Notes under the pieces: generated by a model
Seen by the model: the letters and a program-made list of their open reading frames with translations, nothing else
What the model was told of the DNA's origin: nothing
The model's database searches: none
NCBI GenBank assembly: GCA_012513605.1
Contig: JAAZBV010000155.1
Coordinates: 41,184-105,183, forward strand
DNA: 64,000 nucleotides
Direction of reading: 5' to 3'
Origin: Desulfatiglans sp.
GTDB lineage: Bacteria > Desulfobacterota > DSM-4660 > Desulfatiglandales > HGW-15
Shown here: positions 17,581 through 26,015 of the stretch, piece after piece
Layout of the letters: each line of letters starts with the position of its first letter
Numbering within the stretch: position 1 is the first letter of the stretch
Position numbers and translations under genes: made by a program

Positions 17581-20265
17581 TTAATGCGCCTCATCCCAGT
17601 TTTTGCCATAACCCGCATCAACCTTGAGTGGGACAGAAAGCCTGTGCACATGCTCCATCTCCTTTTTTAAAAGCTCCGGCATTATGGCGATCTCTGTCTC
17701 AGGCACCTCAAACACAAGCTCATCATGCACCTGGAGCAGCATGCGGGTCTTGTACCCTTCCCTTTTGAGTCTCGCATGTATATTTATCATGGCCATTTTA
17801 ATAAGGTCAGCAGCAGTGCCCTGTATGGGTGTATTTACCGCAATCCGCTCTGCCTCTGACTTTATCATATTATTGTCACTGTTTATTTCAGGTATGTACC
17901 TTCTCCTGTTAAAGAGTGTTGTAACATACCCCTTTTCCCTGGCCTGTTCAGCCATTGTCTCCCTGTACCTTGCAACCCCCCTGTACCGGTTGTAATATGA
18001 CTCTATATATTCCCTTGCCACCTTGATATCTATATTCAATTCATCAGAGAGTTTTTTTGCCCCCATGCCGTAGATAATGCCAAAATTTATTGCCTTTGCG
18101 ATTCGTCTCATCTCAGATGTTACATTTCCCATCTCAACCCCAAGTATCTCTGATGCAGTGCGGGTATGTATGTCCTGCCCCTTTTGGAATGCCTCAATGA
18201 GGGCAGCATCTTCCGAGTAATGGGCAAAGAGCCTCAGCTCCACCTGGCTGTAGTCAGCAGAAAGCAGATAGTGGCCTTCGTCTGCTATAAACCCCTTTCT
18301 TATCTCCCTCCCCTCTTCTCCCCTGATCGGTATATTCTGCAGATTGGGGTTGCTGCTGCTTAACCTCCCTGTTGCAGCCACTGTCTGATTATATGATGTG
18401 TGTATCCTTCCGGTGCGGGGGTTTACAATCTTTACCAGCGCATCAAGATAGGTGGATTTAAGCTTGGCAAGGGTCCTGTATTGCAGGATGAGCTCCGGTA
18501 TCTTGTGACCCTCAAGTGCAAGCTTTTTGAGCACTTTAACATCTGTTGAAGATGACTTTGTCTTTATTGTCTTCTTCTGGACAGGGAGTTCAAGCCTTTC
18601 AAACAATATATGGGCAAGCTGCTGCGGAGAGTTAAGGTTGAAATCTGTACCCGCCTCTTTGAATATCTCTTTTTCAAGCTCCCTGATACGCCTTGTAAAT
18701 GAGAGAGACATCTCCCTGAAAAAGGGGATATCTATCTTTATACCGGTAACCTCCATATCCATAAGCACAGGAAGGAGCTTCATCTCCAAATTATGAAAAA
18801 GCTCCTGGTTCTGATCCTCTTTCAGTTGTTTTTCAAGGATGGCCTTGATCTTTAGGGTTATATCAGCATCCTCGCAGGAGTACTCCATTGCCCTTTCAAC
18901 TGTCACACCTGAAAAATTTATCTCTGCCTTTCCCCTGCCAACCACATCATTATATGAAATCATCTTGTGGTTCAGGTAGTGCTGCGCAAGAAAATCAAGG
19001 TTGTGCTGTCTTAGCCCTGGATTAATCACGTATGATGCAACCATCGTATCAAAATATATCCCCTTAAGATCAATGCTGTTGTTCCTGAATATAATGGCAT
19101 CATACTTTATATTCTGACCCACCTTTAAAATCTTTTCATCCTCAAGCACACCCTTAATGATATTAATGGCCCTCTGTTTATCCAGCTGTTTGGGTACGCC
19201 AAGGTACATATGGGCGAGTGGCAGGTAATAACCGGTATCTGGCTCAAGGGAAAAGGATATGCCTACAAGCTCTGCTGTGTGGGGGTCTGTTCCTGTGGTT
19301 TCTGTATCCACAGAGACAAGGCCGGTTCTGTTTATCTTTTCTGTCAAATAAACAAGATCCTTCTCAGACATGATGAGCTTATATGAATTTTTAATAGAAG
19401 TATTTTTTGATGCAAACTGTTCCCACAACCCCTTGAATTCCAGCTCGCGAAAGAGGGCTGAGAGTTTATCAGCATCCGGTTCATTTATCTTCAGATCATC
19501 CGTATCGCATCTGATGGGCACATGGCAGTTTATTGTTACCAGTTTTTTACTCAGCAGGGCATTTTCATGGGAGTTAACAAGATTCTCCTTTAATTTGGCC
19601 TTTGTGATCTTATCAATCTGTGCATACACATTTTCAAGGGAGCCGAACTCCTGGATTAGCGAGAGGGCAGTCTTTTCACCAACGCCCTTAACACCAGGCA
19701 CATTGTCGGATGTATCACCGGAGAGCCCCATAAGGTCAATAATCTGGGCCGGTTCAAGCCTGTACTCATCACGCAGGGCGGATAGATCAGTGACCTTATC
19801 CTTCATGGTGTCCCATAAAGAGGTCTTATCAGAGATGATCTGCCTGAAATCCTTGTCACCTGTCACAACAACAACATTATAGCCCTTTTCTTCTCCCCTT
19901 TTTGTTAATGTGCCGATGATATCATCCGCCTCAAACCCTGGCATCTCTATCATCTTTACACCAAGCAACTGTATTATAGACCTTATGTATGGGAGTTGCT
20001 CTACAAGGTCTTCAGGCATTGGCGGCCTTGTTGCCTTGTACTGATCGTACATCTCATGCCTGAAGGTTGGGCCTTTTGAATCAAGGGCAACCACAGCGTA
20101 CTCAGGCTTTTTATCATCAAAGAGTTTGAGCAGCATCTTTGTGAATCCGAAAATTGCATTAGTCCTGAGCCCCTTGCTGTTAGAAAGATAGCCTATGGCA
20201 TGATAAGCCCGGTAAATGTAGGAGTTACCATCGACTAAATATATGGTATTGTTTTGCTGTGTCAT
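17581..20265 (-). CDS. polA: DNA polymerase I
   Basis: The 894 residues hold all three activities used in repair and Okazaki fragment maturation. The 5'-3' exonuclease occupies about residues 1-290. The 3'-5' exonuclease keeps its acidic motif VSVDTETTGTDP near residue 320, so proofreading should work. The polymerase domain has motif A DYSQVELRLFAHY near 655 and motif C QVHDELVFEVP near 855. It forms a single-gene unit converging on the Eis-like gene. Confidence 0.96.
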   Translation of the reverse strand: MTQQNNTIYLVDGNSYIYRAYHAIGYLSNSKGLRTNAIFGFTKMLLKLFDDKKPEYAVVALDSKGPTFRHEMYDQYKATRPPMPEDLVEQLPYIRSIIQLLGVKMIEMPGFEADDIIGTLTKRGEEKGYNVVVVTGDKDFRQIISDKTSLWDTMKDKVTDLSALRDEYRLEPAQIIDLMGLSGDTSDNVPGVKGVGEKTALSLIQEFGSLENVYAQIDKITKAKLKENLVNSHENALLSKKLVTINCHVPIRCDTDDLKINEPDADKLSALFRELEFKGLWEQFASKNTSIKNSYKLIMSEKDLVYLTEKINRTGLVSVDTETTGTDPHTAELVGISFSLEPDTGYYLPLAHMYLGVPKQLDKQRAINIIKGVLEDEKILKVGQNIKYDAIIFRNNSIDLKGIYFDTMVASYVINPGLRQHNLDFLAQHYLNHKMISYNDVVGRGKAEINFSGVTVERAMEYSCEDADITLKIKAILEKQLKEDQNQELFHNLEMKLLPVLMDMEVTGIKIDIPFFREMSLSFTRRIRELEKEIFKEAGTDFNLNSPQQLAHILFERLELPVQKKTIKTKSSSTDVKVLKKLALEGHKIPELILQYRTLAKLKSTYLDALVKIVNPRTGRIHTSYNQTVAATGRLSSSNPNLQNIPIRGEEGREIRKGFIADEGHYLLSADYSQVELRLFAHYSEDAALIEAFQKGQDIHTRTASEILGVEMGNVTSEMRRIAKAINFGIIYGMGAKKLSDELNIDIKVAREYIESYYNRYRGVARYRETMAEQAREKGYVTTLFNRRRYIPEINSDNNMIKSEAERIAVNTPIQGTAADLIKMAMINIHARLKREGYKTRMLLQVHDELVFEVPETEIAIMPELLKKEMEHVHRLSVPLKVDAGYGKNWDEAH

Positions 20266-20330
20266 TATTAAACCTCAAAGGGAGATAGTCATACATAAAA
20301 CTGAATAACAATTCCCGGCATTAAAAAATT

Positions 20331-20729
20331 TCAGGATATTACTCTTACAGATTGTTTCTTTGCTTCAGCAGCAAGGTTTTTATCAAGCGTTAACAGGTAT
20401 CCACTGTTCCTTCTTGCAAGTATAATATAGAACATATCATAAACAGGTTTATTGGCTTTACATCCTAATAAAAAGGCCTCTTTATACAACACCTGATCGT
20501 CGGAATATTCATCAGGCAGATTTATGGCATATTCTATAGCTCTTTCACACTGCTCCAGAGATATGTTCCCAAACTTATGATACTTCCAAAAAACATTGCT
20601 GATTTCTGCAATATAAAGGCCAGGCGCAGTTATCCAGTCAGCATCTTTAAGGTAATCTTCAAAGTGCTTACTGGTTTTTCCTTGAAGGACAATCTCAGTT
20701 GCAGCGCTTGCATCAAGGATCAGTATCAT
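20331..20729 (-). CDS. PIN-domain toxin (VapC/FitB type)
   Basis: This 132-residue predicted ribonuclease has the four acidic PIN residues in place: D6 in LILDAS, E42 in YIAEISN, D98 in VYDMFY and D116 in LTLDKN. Its start overlaps the end of the upstream RHH antitoxin by four bases, the usual layout of a type II toxin-antitoxin operon. Confidence 0.82.
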   Translation of the reverse strand: MILILDASAATEIVLQGKTSKHFEDYLKDADWITAPGLYIAEISNVFWKYHKFGNISLEQCERAIEYAINLPDEYSDDQVLYKEAFLLGCKANKPVYDMFYIILARRNSGYLLTLDKNLAAEAKKQSVRVIS

Positions 20730-20974
20730 CTTTCCCGGTCCTCCCGGATAAGCTGTACAGGATCAGGAATATCTGAATCTTGGTCTATTATCGGTGCTTC
20801 CCTTAACATTTTAAGGAGTTCTTCTCTTCTTTTTTTAGGATTCACTTCTAAATCAAGACCTTTTGCCAGAACAGCAACTGCCTGCTGAGCAAGGCTTCTG
20901 TTTTCCTTTTTGGCCTCCTCCTGTAATTTGAGATAGATATTCTCAGGCAGTTCTCTTACCTGTAATGATGTCAT
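20726..20974 (-). CDS. RHH antitoxin (FitA/VapB type)
   Basis: The product is a small DNA-binding antitoxin with the ribbon-helix-helix pattern LQVRELPENIYLKLQEEA, followed by a Leu-rich helix and a C-terminal tail likely to bind the PIN toxin. I place the start at the ATG at 20974, because a GAGG ribosome binding site lies just upstream; an ATG at 20986 would put that site inside the gene. It is translationally coupled to the toxin. Confidence 0.75.
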   Translation of the reverse strand: MTSLQVRELPENIYLKLQEEAKKENRSLAQQAVAVLAKGLDLEVNPKKRREELLKMLREAPIIDQDSDIPDPVQLIREDRER

Positions 20975-21071
20975 AGTACGCCTCATGTGTTATATCGTTT
21001 TTAAAGCTTAATGCACTTTTCATCAAAATGCAAGCATGGTGTTTTGCATTAAATTTATTTGTTTTATTAAA

Positions 21072-21112
21072 TAGTGTCCATCCGGAAAGAGAGAAATTCT
21101 GGATGGACACTA
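21072..21112. repeat. Inverted repeat TAGTGTCCATCC / GGATGGACACTA
   Basis: Perfect 12-bp arms (21072-21083 and 21101-21112) extend inward by about four more pairs with one G-U. It lies between the divergent antitoxin and the MGMT-like gene. It has no T-run, so it is more likely a repeat or an operator than a terminator. Confidence 0.5.
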
Positions 21113-21169
21113 GCCATATAAAAGATATAAAGTGGCACTTATTAGTTAACCTTATCAAAGAGATGCAAA

Positions 21170-21487
21170 ATGAAAACCTTTTCTGAAAAAGTATACGATC
21201 TTTTAAGGAAAGTGCCTGAAGGGCGCGTTACCACCTATAAAGATATTGCCCATGCTTTGGGAAGCAAGGCATATCGCGGGGTTGGCCAGGCCATGAAAAA
21301 AAACCCATATGCGCCGGAGGTGCCCTGACACAGGGTTGTAGCCACATCCGGTCGGATTGGAGGATTCAGGGGCAAGAGAGCAGGGGCAGCCATACAGGAA
21401 AAAATAAATATGCTTAAAAGCGAAGGGATTAAGTTCCAGGGGGATAAAATACAAAATTTTAATGAGATACTCTTTAGATTCGACTGA
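21170..21487 (+). CDS. MGMT-family DNA alkyltransferase with UGA (Sec) at the active site
   Basis: The reading frame runs 105 codons with one internal TGA at 21326-21328 (codon 53). That codon falls exactly on the alkyl-accepting Cys of the (V)PCHRVV motif: the reading is EVP-U-HRVVATSGRIGGFRG. Other family residues are present on both sides: TTY (21-23), the Arg finger R36 in YRGVGQAM, the Asn hinge N45-P46, and E85 in MLKSEG. The frame stays intact and conserved after the UGA, and a SECIS-like hairpin follows. The best reading is a selenocysteine-containing, single-domain O6-alkylguanine-DNA alkyltransferase. The alternative is a pseudogene by one TGC-to-TGA change. Ordinary gene callers would miss it or cut it to 52 residues. 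Confidence 0.75.
21342..21360 (+). promoter_or_regulatory. Candidate bacterial SECIS hairpin
   Basis: The stem CCA-(bulged C)-ATCC pairs with GGAT-TGG around the loop GGUC (21350-21353). The loop begins 21 nt after the UGA. Bacterial SECIS elements need a small stem-loop at this sort of distance with G among the first loop bases, and the E. coli fdhF element carries GGUC in its loop. The match was judged by eye. Confidence 0.6.
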
Positions 21488-21543
21488 TAGTTTTCTGGAA
21501 GTTGGGTGGAAAATTTCGGGTATTGGCCGATATTGATTACATT

Positions 21544-21579
21544 AAAAAAAAAGGAGTTAACAAGATATGTTAACCCCTT
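21544..21579 (-). terminator. Rho-independent terminator of the tRNA unit
   Basis: On the minus strand AAGGGGTTAAC pairs with GTTAACTCCTT (one G-U) around a 7-nt loop and runs into nine T residues. It lies ten bases after the 3' end of tRNA-Glu. Confidence 0.8.
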
Positions 21580-21588
21580 GAATTTTCT

Positions 21589-21664
21589 TGGTAGTCCCAA
21601 CGGGACTCGAACCCGTGTCTCCGCCGTGAGAGGGCGATATCCTAGACCGCTAGACGATGGGACC
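21589..21664 (-). tRNA. tRNA-Glu (CTC)
   Basis: A 76-base cloverleaf with a 7-bp acceptor (G-U first pair), the GTCTAGCGGTCTAGGA D arm, anticodon stem-loop CGCCCTCTCACGGCG with anticodon CTC, and the GTTCGAGTC T-loop. The CCA end is encoded. It is probably transcribed after tRNA-Gln and is followed by a terminator. Confidence 0.92.
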
Positions 21665-21671
21665 ATAAAAA

Positions 21672-21706
21672 TAAGCTGTCAGCATTCAGCTTTCAGCGAT
21701 CAGCTA
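21672..21706. repeat. CAGC-rich short repeat
   Basis: Tandem, imperfect units of the CTGTCAGC / TTCAGC type fill the spacer between the two tRNA genes. They look like a dispersed intergenic repeat; no function is evident. Confidence 0.3.
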
Positions 21707-21749
21707 AGATAATCACATCTGAATAATTCTTGCTGATGAAAACCTTTTT

Positions 21750-21823
21750 TGGCTGGGGGACAAGGACTCGAACCTTGGATAATGGGGCCAGAACCCATCG
21801 TATTGCCGCTATACTATCCCCCA
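21750..21823 (-). tRNA. tRNA-Gln (CTG)
   Basis: A 74-base cloverleaf. The acceptor TGGGGGA pairs with TCCCCCA, the anticodon loop TTCTGGC carries anticodon CTG on an ATGGG/CCCAT stem, the T-loop is GTTCGAGTC and CCA is encoded. A promoter lies just upstream. Confidence 0.92.
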
Positions 21824-21837
21824 GCAGGAAAGCATGG

Positions 21838-21865
21838 AATTTAGCAATTTCTGTAGGAAAGTCAA
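21838..21865 (-). promoter_or_regulatory. Sigma-70 type promoter of the tRNA-Gln/tRNA-Glu unit
   Basis: On the minus strand TTGACT (21865-21860) and TAAATT (21843-21838) are separated by 16 bases. The -10 box ends 14 bases before the tRNA-Gln 5' end. Confidence 0.65.
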
Positions 21866-21943
21866 GGGAAAAAACCGGCTTTAAAATTTTGTTAAATGTG
21901 ATGATTCAGTCATTTGGGTGACGAATTACAGGCATTTTTTACA

Positions 21944-21971
21944 GTAGGGGCGAAAAATTTTTCGCCCCTAC
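21944..21971. repeat. GTAGGGGC perfect palindrome at the hypB end
   Basis: A 28-bp perfect palindrome, GTAGGGGCGAAAAA followed by its reverse complement. The TAG stop codon of hypB (21970-21968) lies inside it, so the last part of the hypB message forms this hairpin. It may also end hypAB transcription. Confidence 0.75.
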
Positions 21972-22630
21972 AAGGCTACCTTTTTCCCCTTCACCCTCTC
22001 CTTCAGCCACGTAAACCATGCATCAAGCCCTTCACCGGTTTTGCAGGAGACAGGGAAGATTACAATATCCGGGTTGATTTTAAGCGCATCCTCTCTGATT
22101 TTTTCCATACTGCAATCAACATATGGAAGGAGATCGATTTTATTTACTAGCAATACCTTTGATTCATGGAACATGAGTGGATATTTGCCCGGTTTATCAT
22201 CCCCCTCTGTAACGCTTAATATCATCGCCTTGAAATCCTCGCCAATCTTGAACTCTGCCGGGCAGACGAGGTTACCCACATTTTCAACCACTAAAAGATC
22301 AAGCTCTGTAAAATTGAATTCATTAAAGGTGTCCCTAATCATGTTGCCGTCCAGGTGGCATGCACCTTTTGTATTTATCTGTACAGCAGGCACCCCTTTT
22401 GCGGATATCCTTTCTGCGTCACGGGTTGTTTCTATATCACCCTCTATCACGCCTATACGAATATCATCCTTTAATGAATCTATTGTCTTTTCCAGAAGTG
22501 TTGTTTTACCAGCACCTGGGCTGCTCATAAGGTTGATAACAAGCACACTGTTTTCATTAAATATCTCTCTATTCTGTTCTGCTATCCGGTCATTTGCCTC
22601 AAGAATATTTCTCACTACAGAAATTTTCAT
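21968..22630 (-). CDS. hypB: Hydrogenase nickel incorporation GTPase HypB
   Basis: HypB is a SIMIBI-class GTPase that, with HypA, loads nickel into [NiFe]-hydrogenase precursors. The 220 residues include the P-loop SSPGAGKTTLL near residue 35, the metal/switch region GACHLDG (about 107-113), and ENVGNLVCPAEF near residue 135. The His-rich nickel-storage N-terminus found in some homologues is absent. It follows hypA with a 19-bp gap. The pair implies a [NiFe]-hydrogenase or another nickel enzyme elsewhere in the genome. Confidence 0.92.
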   Translation of the reverse strand: MKISVVRNILEANDRIAEQNREIFNENSVLVINLMSSPGAGKTTLLEKTIDSLKDDIRIGVIEGDIETTRDAERISAKGVPAVQINTKGACHLDGNMIRDTFNEFNFTELDLLVVENVGNLVCPAEFKIGEDFKAMILSVTEGDDKPGKYPLMFHESKVLLVNKIDLLPYVDCSMEKIREDALKINPDIVIFPVSCKTGEGLDAWFTWLKERVKGKKVAL

Positions 22631-22649
22631 TTTTAGTTAGCCCTCCTTT

Positions 22650-22991
22650 TTACTCCACTTCAAGTTCAACAATACTCATCTCCCTGCCAGAAACAATCTC
22701 TATATCACTTACGCCGCAATCAGGGCATGAAAATCTGTAATCAATTACCTTAAACCCCTTTTTACATTTGCGGCAAAAGCCTGTAAGAGGAGATATATCA
22801 ATATTAAGCACTGCCCCATCCATTCCATTCTGGGTAGTGATGATTTCAAAAGCTGTATTAAGGGCATCAGGCAAAATACCCGCCATCTCGCCGATCTTTA
22901 CCCTTACAGATATGAGCCTGGTTGCTTTCGCTTTATCCATCTCCTCTTTTATAATGGCAATTAGGCCCTGTACTATAGACATCTCATGCAT
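22650..22991 (-). CDS. hypA: Hydrogenase maturation nickel chaperone HypA
   Basis: The 113-residue HypA begins MHEMS, giving the conserved His2 nickel ligand, and has a C-terminal zinc site formed by CRKC (near residue 73) and CPDCG (near 91). It supplies nickel to HypB. The other hyp genes are not adjacent. Confidence 0.92.
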   Translation of the reverse strand: MHEMSIVQGLIAIIKEEMDKAKATRLISVRVKIGEMAGILPDALNTAFEIITTQNGMDGAVLNIDISPLTGFCRKCKKGFKVIDYRFSCPDCGVSDIEIVSGREMSIVELEVE

Positions 22992-23009
22992 GGGTTTTCC
23001 GTTCTAGTT

Positions 23010-23094
23010 GTAGGGGCAACCCCCTGTGGTTGCCCTGAGAGGATAATCCTACAGTACCATATGCGGGCAGGCACAGGGGCCTGCCCCTACAGTC
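23010..23094. repeat. Two tandem GTAGGGGC-type hairpins
   Basis: The first hairpin has GGGGCAACC with GGTTGCCC; the second has GGGCAGGC with GCCTGCCC and ends CCCCTAC. Together they form a compound copy of the palindromic repeat family, in the gap between hypA and the DUF885 gene. Confidence 0.6.
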
Positions 23095-23174
23095 ATATCC
23101 ATCATCATACAGCTCCAATTGCGTCTTTTACAACAATTTAGCATTTACATTGCTTTCTGAAAATCCATTTTGGG

Positions 23175-24947
23175 TCAATTATGATTTTTAACCATCTTTG
23201 CAGCGACCCAATCCTTTACAAGCCCTTCCAGCACATCCATGGGTAGCGCCCCCTGCTCAAGTATAAAATCATGAAAGGCCCTTATATCAAACTTATCCTT
23301 CATCTGTCCCTGACAATAATCCCTGAACTCCCTGATCCTTATCTCCCCTATCTTGTAGGTCAGGGCCTGCCCTGGCATAACTATATATCTATCCACCTCA
23401 ACCTCTATATCATGCCCTGACATAGCCATATTCTCCCTGAAATAATCTATGGCCTGTTCTCGGCTCCAACTGTAATAATGAATTCCTGTATCCACAACCA
23501 GGCGTATGGCGCGCCACATCGCAAGGTTGAGCTGGCCGAATCGGGAATACCTGTCATTATACAACCCCATATCATAGCCCAGGCTTTCTGCATAGAGCGC
23601 CCACCCTTCTATGTAGACTGTATAACCGCCATAACGTCTGAAATTTGGAATACCCTCCTGTTCAGAGGCGAGCGCCAGTTGAAGATGATGGCCAGGTACC
23701 GCCTCATGCAACACTAGCGGTATAAGCCCCCAGCTTGGTCTGGAGGGTAGATCATAGGTGTTTATATAAAAGGTGCCTGCAACACCATTTCGCATATTGC
23801 CTGTCTGAAAATAGGCAGCAGGTTGTGATTTTTCCAGATAGGCCGGAACAGGTAATACCCCATAGGGGAGTCTGGGCAGCTTGCTGAAGAGTTTCGGGAG
23901 GCTATAATCCGCCTGTTTTGCTATGTCTCTGCATGCGGTAACAAGCTCTTCAGGGGACTTAAAGAAAAACTGCGGATCAGAGATCATGAATTTTAAAAAA
24001 TCCTGAAAATCACCTTTAAAACCTATCTCGCCCATTAATTTTTCTATTTGTCCGCGAATCCTTTTAACCTCGCTCAGCCCCAGATTATGGATCTCCTCAG
24101 GGCTCATTTCAGTGGTTGTATAACTCTTCGCCAGGTATGCGTACCATTCACGGCCATCAGGCAAAGCGCTCCAGGCGATTGTGTCCCTTGCACCGGGAAT
24201 ATAGACATCAACAAAAAATTTATAGAGCCTTTCAAATGCAGGGATGACCATATCAACAAGAGTTTTATTCGCCTCATCCTGAATGGCCTTTTGTTTTTCT
24301 ATTGGAATCGATGCGGGTAGAGATTCAAAGGCCTTCATAATGGGGTTATCAGTAACCTTTGTCATGGCCTTAATCTGGTCAGGTACATTACGCAGGGTAA
24401 TTCTGGGGTATGTTGCCCCGGTTTGCAACCCTTCCTTTAAAAGGATAATGGTATTATCAATCTGTTCAGGCACCTTTTTAAGCCGGGCAAGCCTCTCTTC
24501 ATAATCCTTAATATTCCCAGCGGGCGAGCGTTTAAGGTTATTCTCAATGCTCTTCTGAATACCGCCCATCTGGCTGATCCTTAAATACCTATCCTTGAAG
24601 CGCTCCCCTTCAAAATCAAGCTTCAGATCACGAAGGTACAGGTCATAATTGAGCTGATCTTTTTTATCCAGCCCTCCCCTCTCTATTTGATGGAGTTTTT
24701 CCAATGCCTCTTTTTTGTGCGAATAGCGGCGCGCGAATGCAGGTAAAGATATATCTGTCCACCGGTCATTCTTGCCTGCGTGGCCCACAGAGGTAGCCCA
24801 TTCAGGATGCTCCTGCATGGCATACTGCCACTCCTCATCCAGAAAAGCCTGAAAGGATTTTTTTGCATCAGCGCCTGTTGAGGATGCAGCAAAAACAAGA
24901 CATATTAAGACAGATGAAAAGGCAAGGATTCGATGAATAGAGCTCAT
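23175..24947 (-). CDS. DUF885-family exported protein, likely metallopeptidase
   Basis: The 590-residue protein has an N-terminal signal peptide (hydrophobic residues about 6-20, ALA-like cleavage region near 25), so it acts in the periplasm or envelope. It carries the DUF885 motif HEAVPGHHLQLA near residue 408, a zinc-binding type HExxxGHH pattern. The exact reaction is not established for the family. It follows a peptide importer operon on the same strand after an 88-bp gap, which suggests a role in peptide use. Confidence 0.8.
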   Translation of the reverse strand: MSSIHRILAFSSVLICLVFAASSTGADAKKSFQAFLDEEWQYAMQEHPEWATSVGHAGKNDRWTDISLPAFARRYSHKKEALEKLHQIERGGLDKKDQLNYDLYLRDLKLDFEGERFKDRYLRISQMGGIQKSIENNLKRSPAGNIKDYEERLARLKKVPEQIDNTIILLKEGLQTGATYPRITLRNVPDQIKAMTKVTDNPIMKAFESLPASIPIEKQKAIQDEANKTLVDMVIPAFERLYKFFVDVYIPGARDTIAWSALPDGREWYAYLAKSYTTTEMSPEEIHNLGLSEVKRIRGQIEKLMGEIGFKGDFQDFLKFMISDPQFFFKSPEELVTACRDIAKQADYSLPKLFSKLPRLPYGVLPVPAYLEKSQPAAYFQTGNMRNGVAGTFYINTYDLPSRPSWGLIPLVLHEAVPGHHLQLALASEQEGIPNFRRYGGYTVYIEGWALYAESLGYDMGLYNDRYSRFGQLNLAMWRAIRLVVDTGIHYYSWSREQAIDYFRENMAMSGHDIEVEVDRYIVMPGQALTYKIGEIRIREFRDYCQGQMKDKFDIRAFHDFILEQGALPMDVLEGLVKDWVAAKMVKNHN

Positions 24948-25035
24948 GTAACAGCCTCCCTTAAATTAATATTTACCTGAAAACAGTGGAGATACTACCA
25001 GTGTTAAATTTGTTTTTCAACAGACCCTTAAAATT

Positions 25036-26013
25036 TCAGGAAAGGGGATAATGGCATGCAACCATATGCCCATCTTCCTTTTGCTCAAGATCAGGGATGA
25101 TCCGGGAACACCTCTCTTTTGCATAAAGGCACCTCGGGTGAAACGGGCATCCGGATGGCGGATTGACAATGCTGGGCACCTCGCCCTTTGGCACCATCCT
25201 TTCCCTGCGTAAAGATGGGTCTATCTGCGGTATGGCAGACATAAGCGCCTCTGTATAGGGGTGCAAAGGGGTGTCATAAAGCGCATTCGAGGCTGCCTGT
25301 TCCACAATTCTGCCCAGATACATCACGGCAATAACATCACAGAAAAACTGCACAACTGCAAGGTCATGGGCAATAAAAATCAGTGTCAGGTTGTATTGGG
25401 CCTGGAGATCCTTTAGCAGATTAATTATCTGTGCCTGTATGGAGACATCAAGGGCGCTTACAGGTTCATCACATATAACAAGTTCAGGGTTAAGCGCCAG
25501 GGCCCTTGCAATGCTTATCCTCTGACGCTGCCCGCCGCTGAATTCATGAGGATACCGGTTGATATATTCAGGCGAAAGGCCCACCCTGAGCAGGATATCA
25601 GAGACCTTTTCGTAGAGATCATTTTCTCCGGCTATTTTGTGGGTCTTTATCGGTTCACCGATTATATTGCCCACAGTCATCCTGGGATTTAATGAGCTGT
25701 AAGGGTCCTGGAAGATGAGACTAACTTGCCTCCTGAAACCGGACATCTCCTCTTTTTTGGCGCTGAGGATATCCATATCATTAAACCAGACCCGGCCCGA
25801 TGTAGCCCTTTCAAGCCTTGTTATAGTCCTTGCAACAGTGCTTTTACCGCACCCGCTTTCACCCACCAGGCCAAAGACCCGGCCCCGTTCAACTGAAAAT
25901 GATACACCGTCAACCGCCTTTATATAACCGGATATCTTCCGCAACAGACCTGTTTTTATGGGGAAATAGGTTTTAAGATCTTCAACCGAGAGGATGATGT
26001 TATTATCCGCCAT
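25036..26013 (-). CDS. Oligopeptide ABC transporter ATP-binding protein (OppF type)
   Basis: This is a cytoplasmic ATPase of a dipeptide/oligopeptide importer. The 325 residues include Walker [10 protein letters not shown] near 54, the signature SGGQRQRISIARAL near 160, and Walker B LVICDEP. The C-terminal CPFHPRCLYAKERC Cys-rich end is typical of Opp/Dpp ATPases. It follows oppD with a two-base gap. Confidence 0.92.
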   Translation of the reverse strand: MADNNIILSVEDLKTYFPIKTGLLRKISGYIKAVDGVSFSVERGRVFGLVGESGCGKSTVARTITRLERATSGRVWFNDMDILSAKKEEMSGFRRQVSLIFQDPYSSLNPRMTVGNIIGEPIKTHKIAGENDLYEKVSDILLRVGLSPEYINRYPHEFSGGQRQRISIARALALNPELVICDEPVSALDVSIQAQIINLLKDLQAQYNLTLIFIAHDLAVVQFFCDVIAVMYLGRIVEQAASNALYDTPLHPYTEALMSAIPQIDPSLRRERMVPKGEVPSIVNPPSGCPFHPRCLYAKERCSRIIPDLEQKEDGHMVACHYPLS

Positions 26014-26015
26014 TT

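Noticed and set aside
19370..19882. 170-codon plus-strand frame opposite polA
   Set aside because: It is antisense to the exonuclease part of polA, and its composition follows the complementary codons; no known fold is visible.
21170..21328. Simple truncated 52-residue MGMT fragment
   Set aside because: The frame after TGA continues with the exact family sequence to a natural stop, so a plain truncation is the weaker reading, although a single-base nonsense mutation is not excluded.
21235..21666. 143-codon minus-strand frame running through tRNA-Glu
   Set aside because: It reads through a tRNA gene and its terminator and is antisense to the Sec-MGMT gene.
22041..22640. 199-codon plus-strand frame opposite hypB
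   Set aside because: Antisense shadow; HypB on the other strand is unambiguous.
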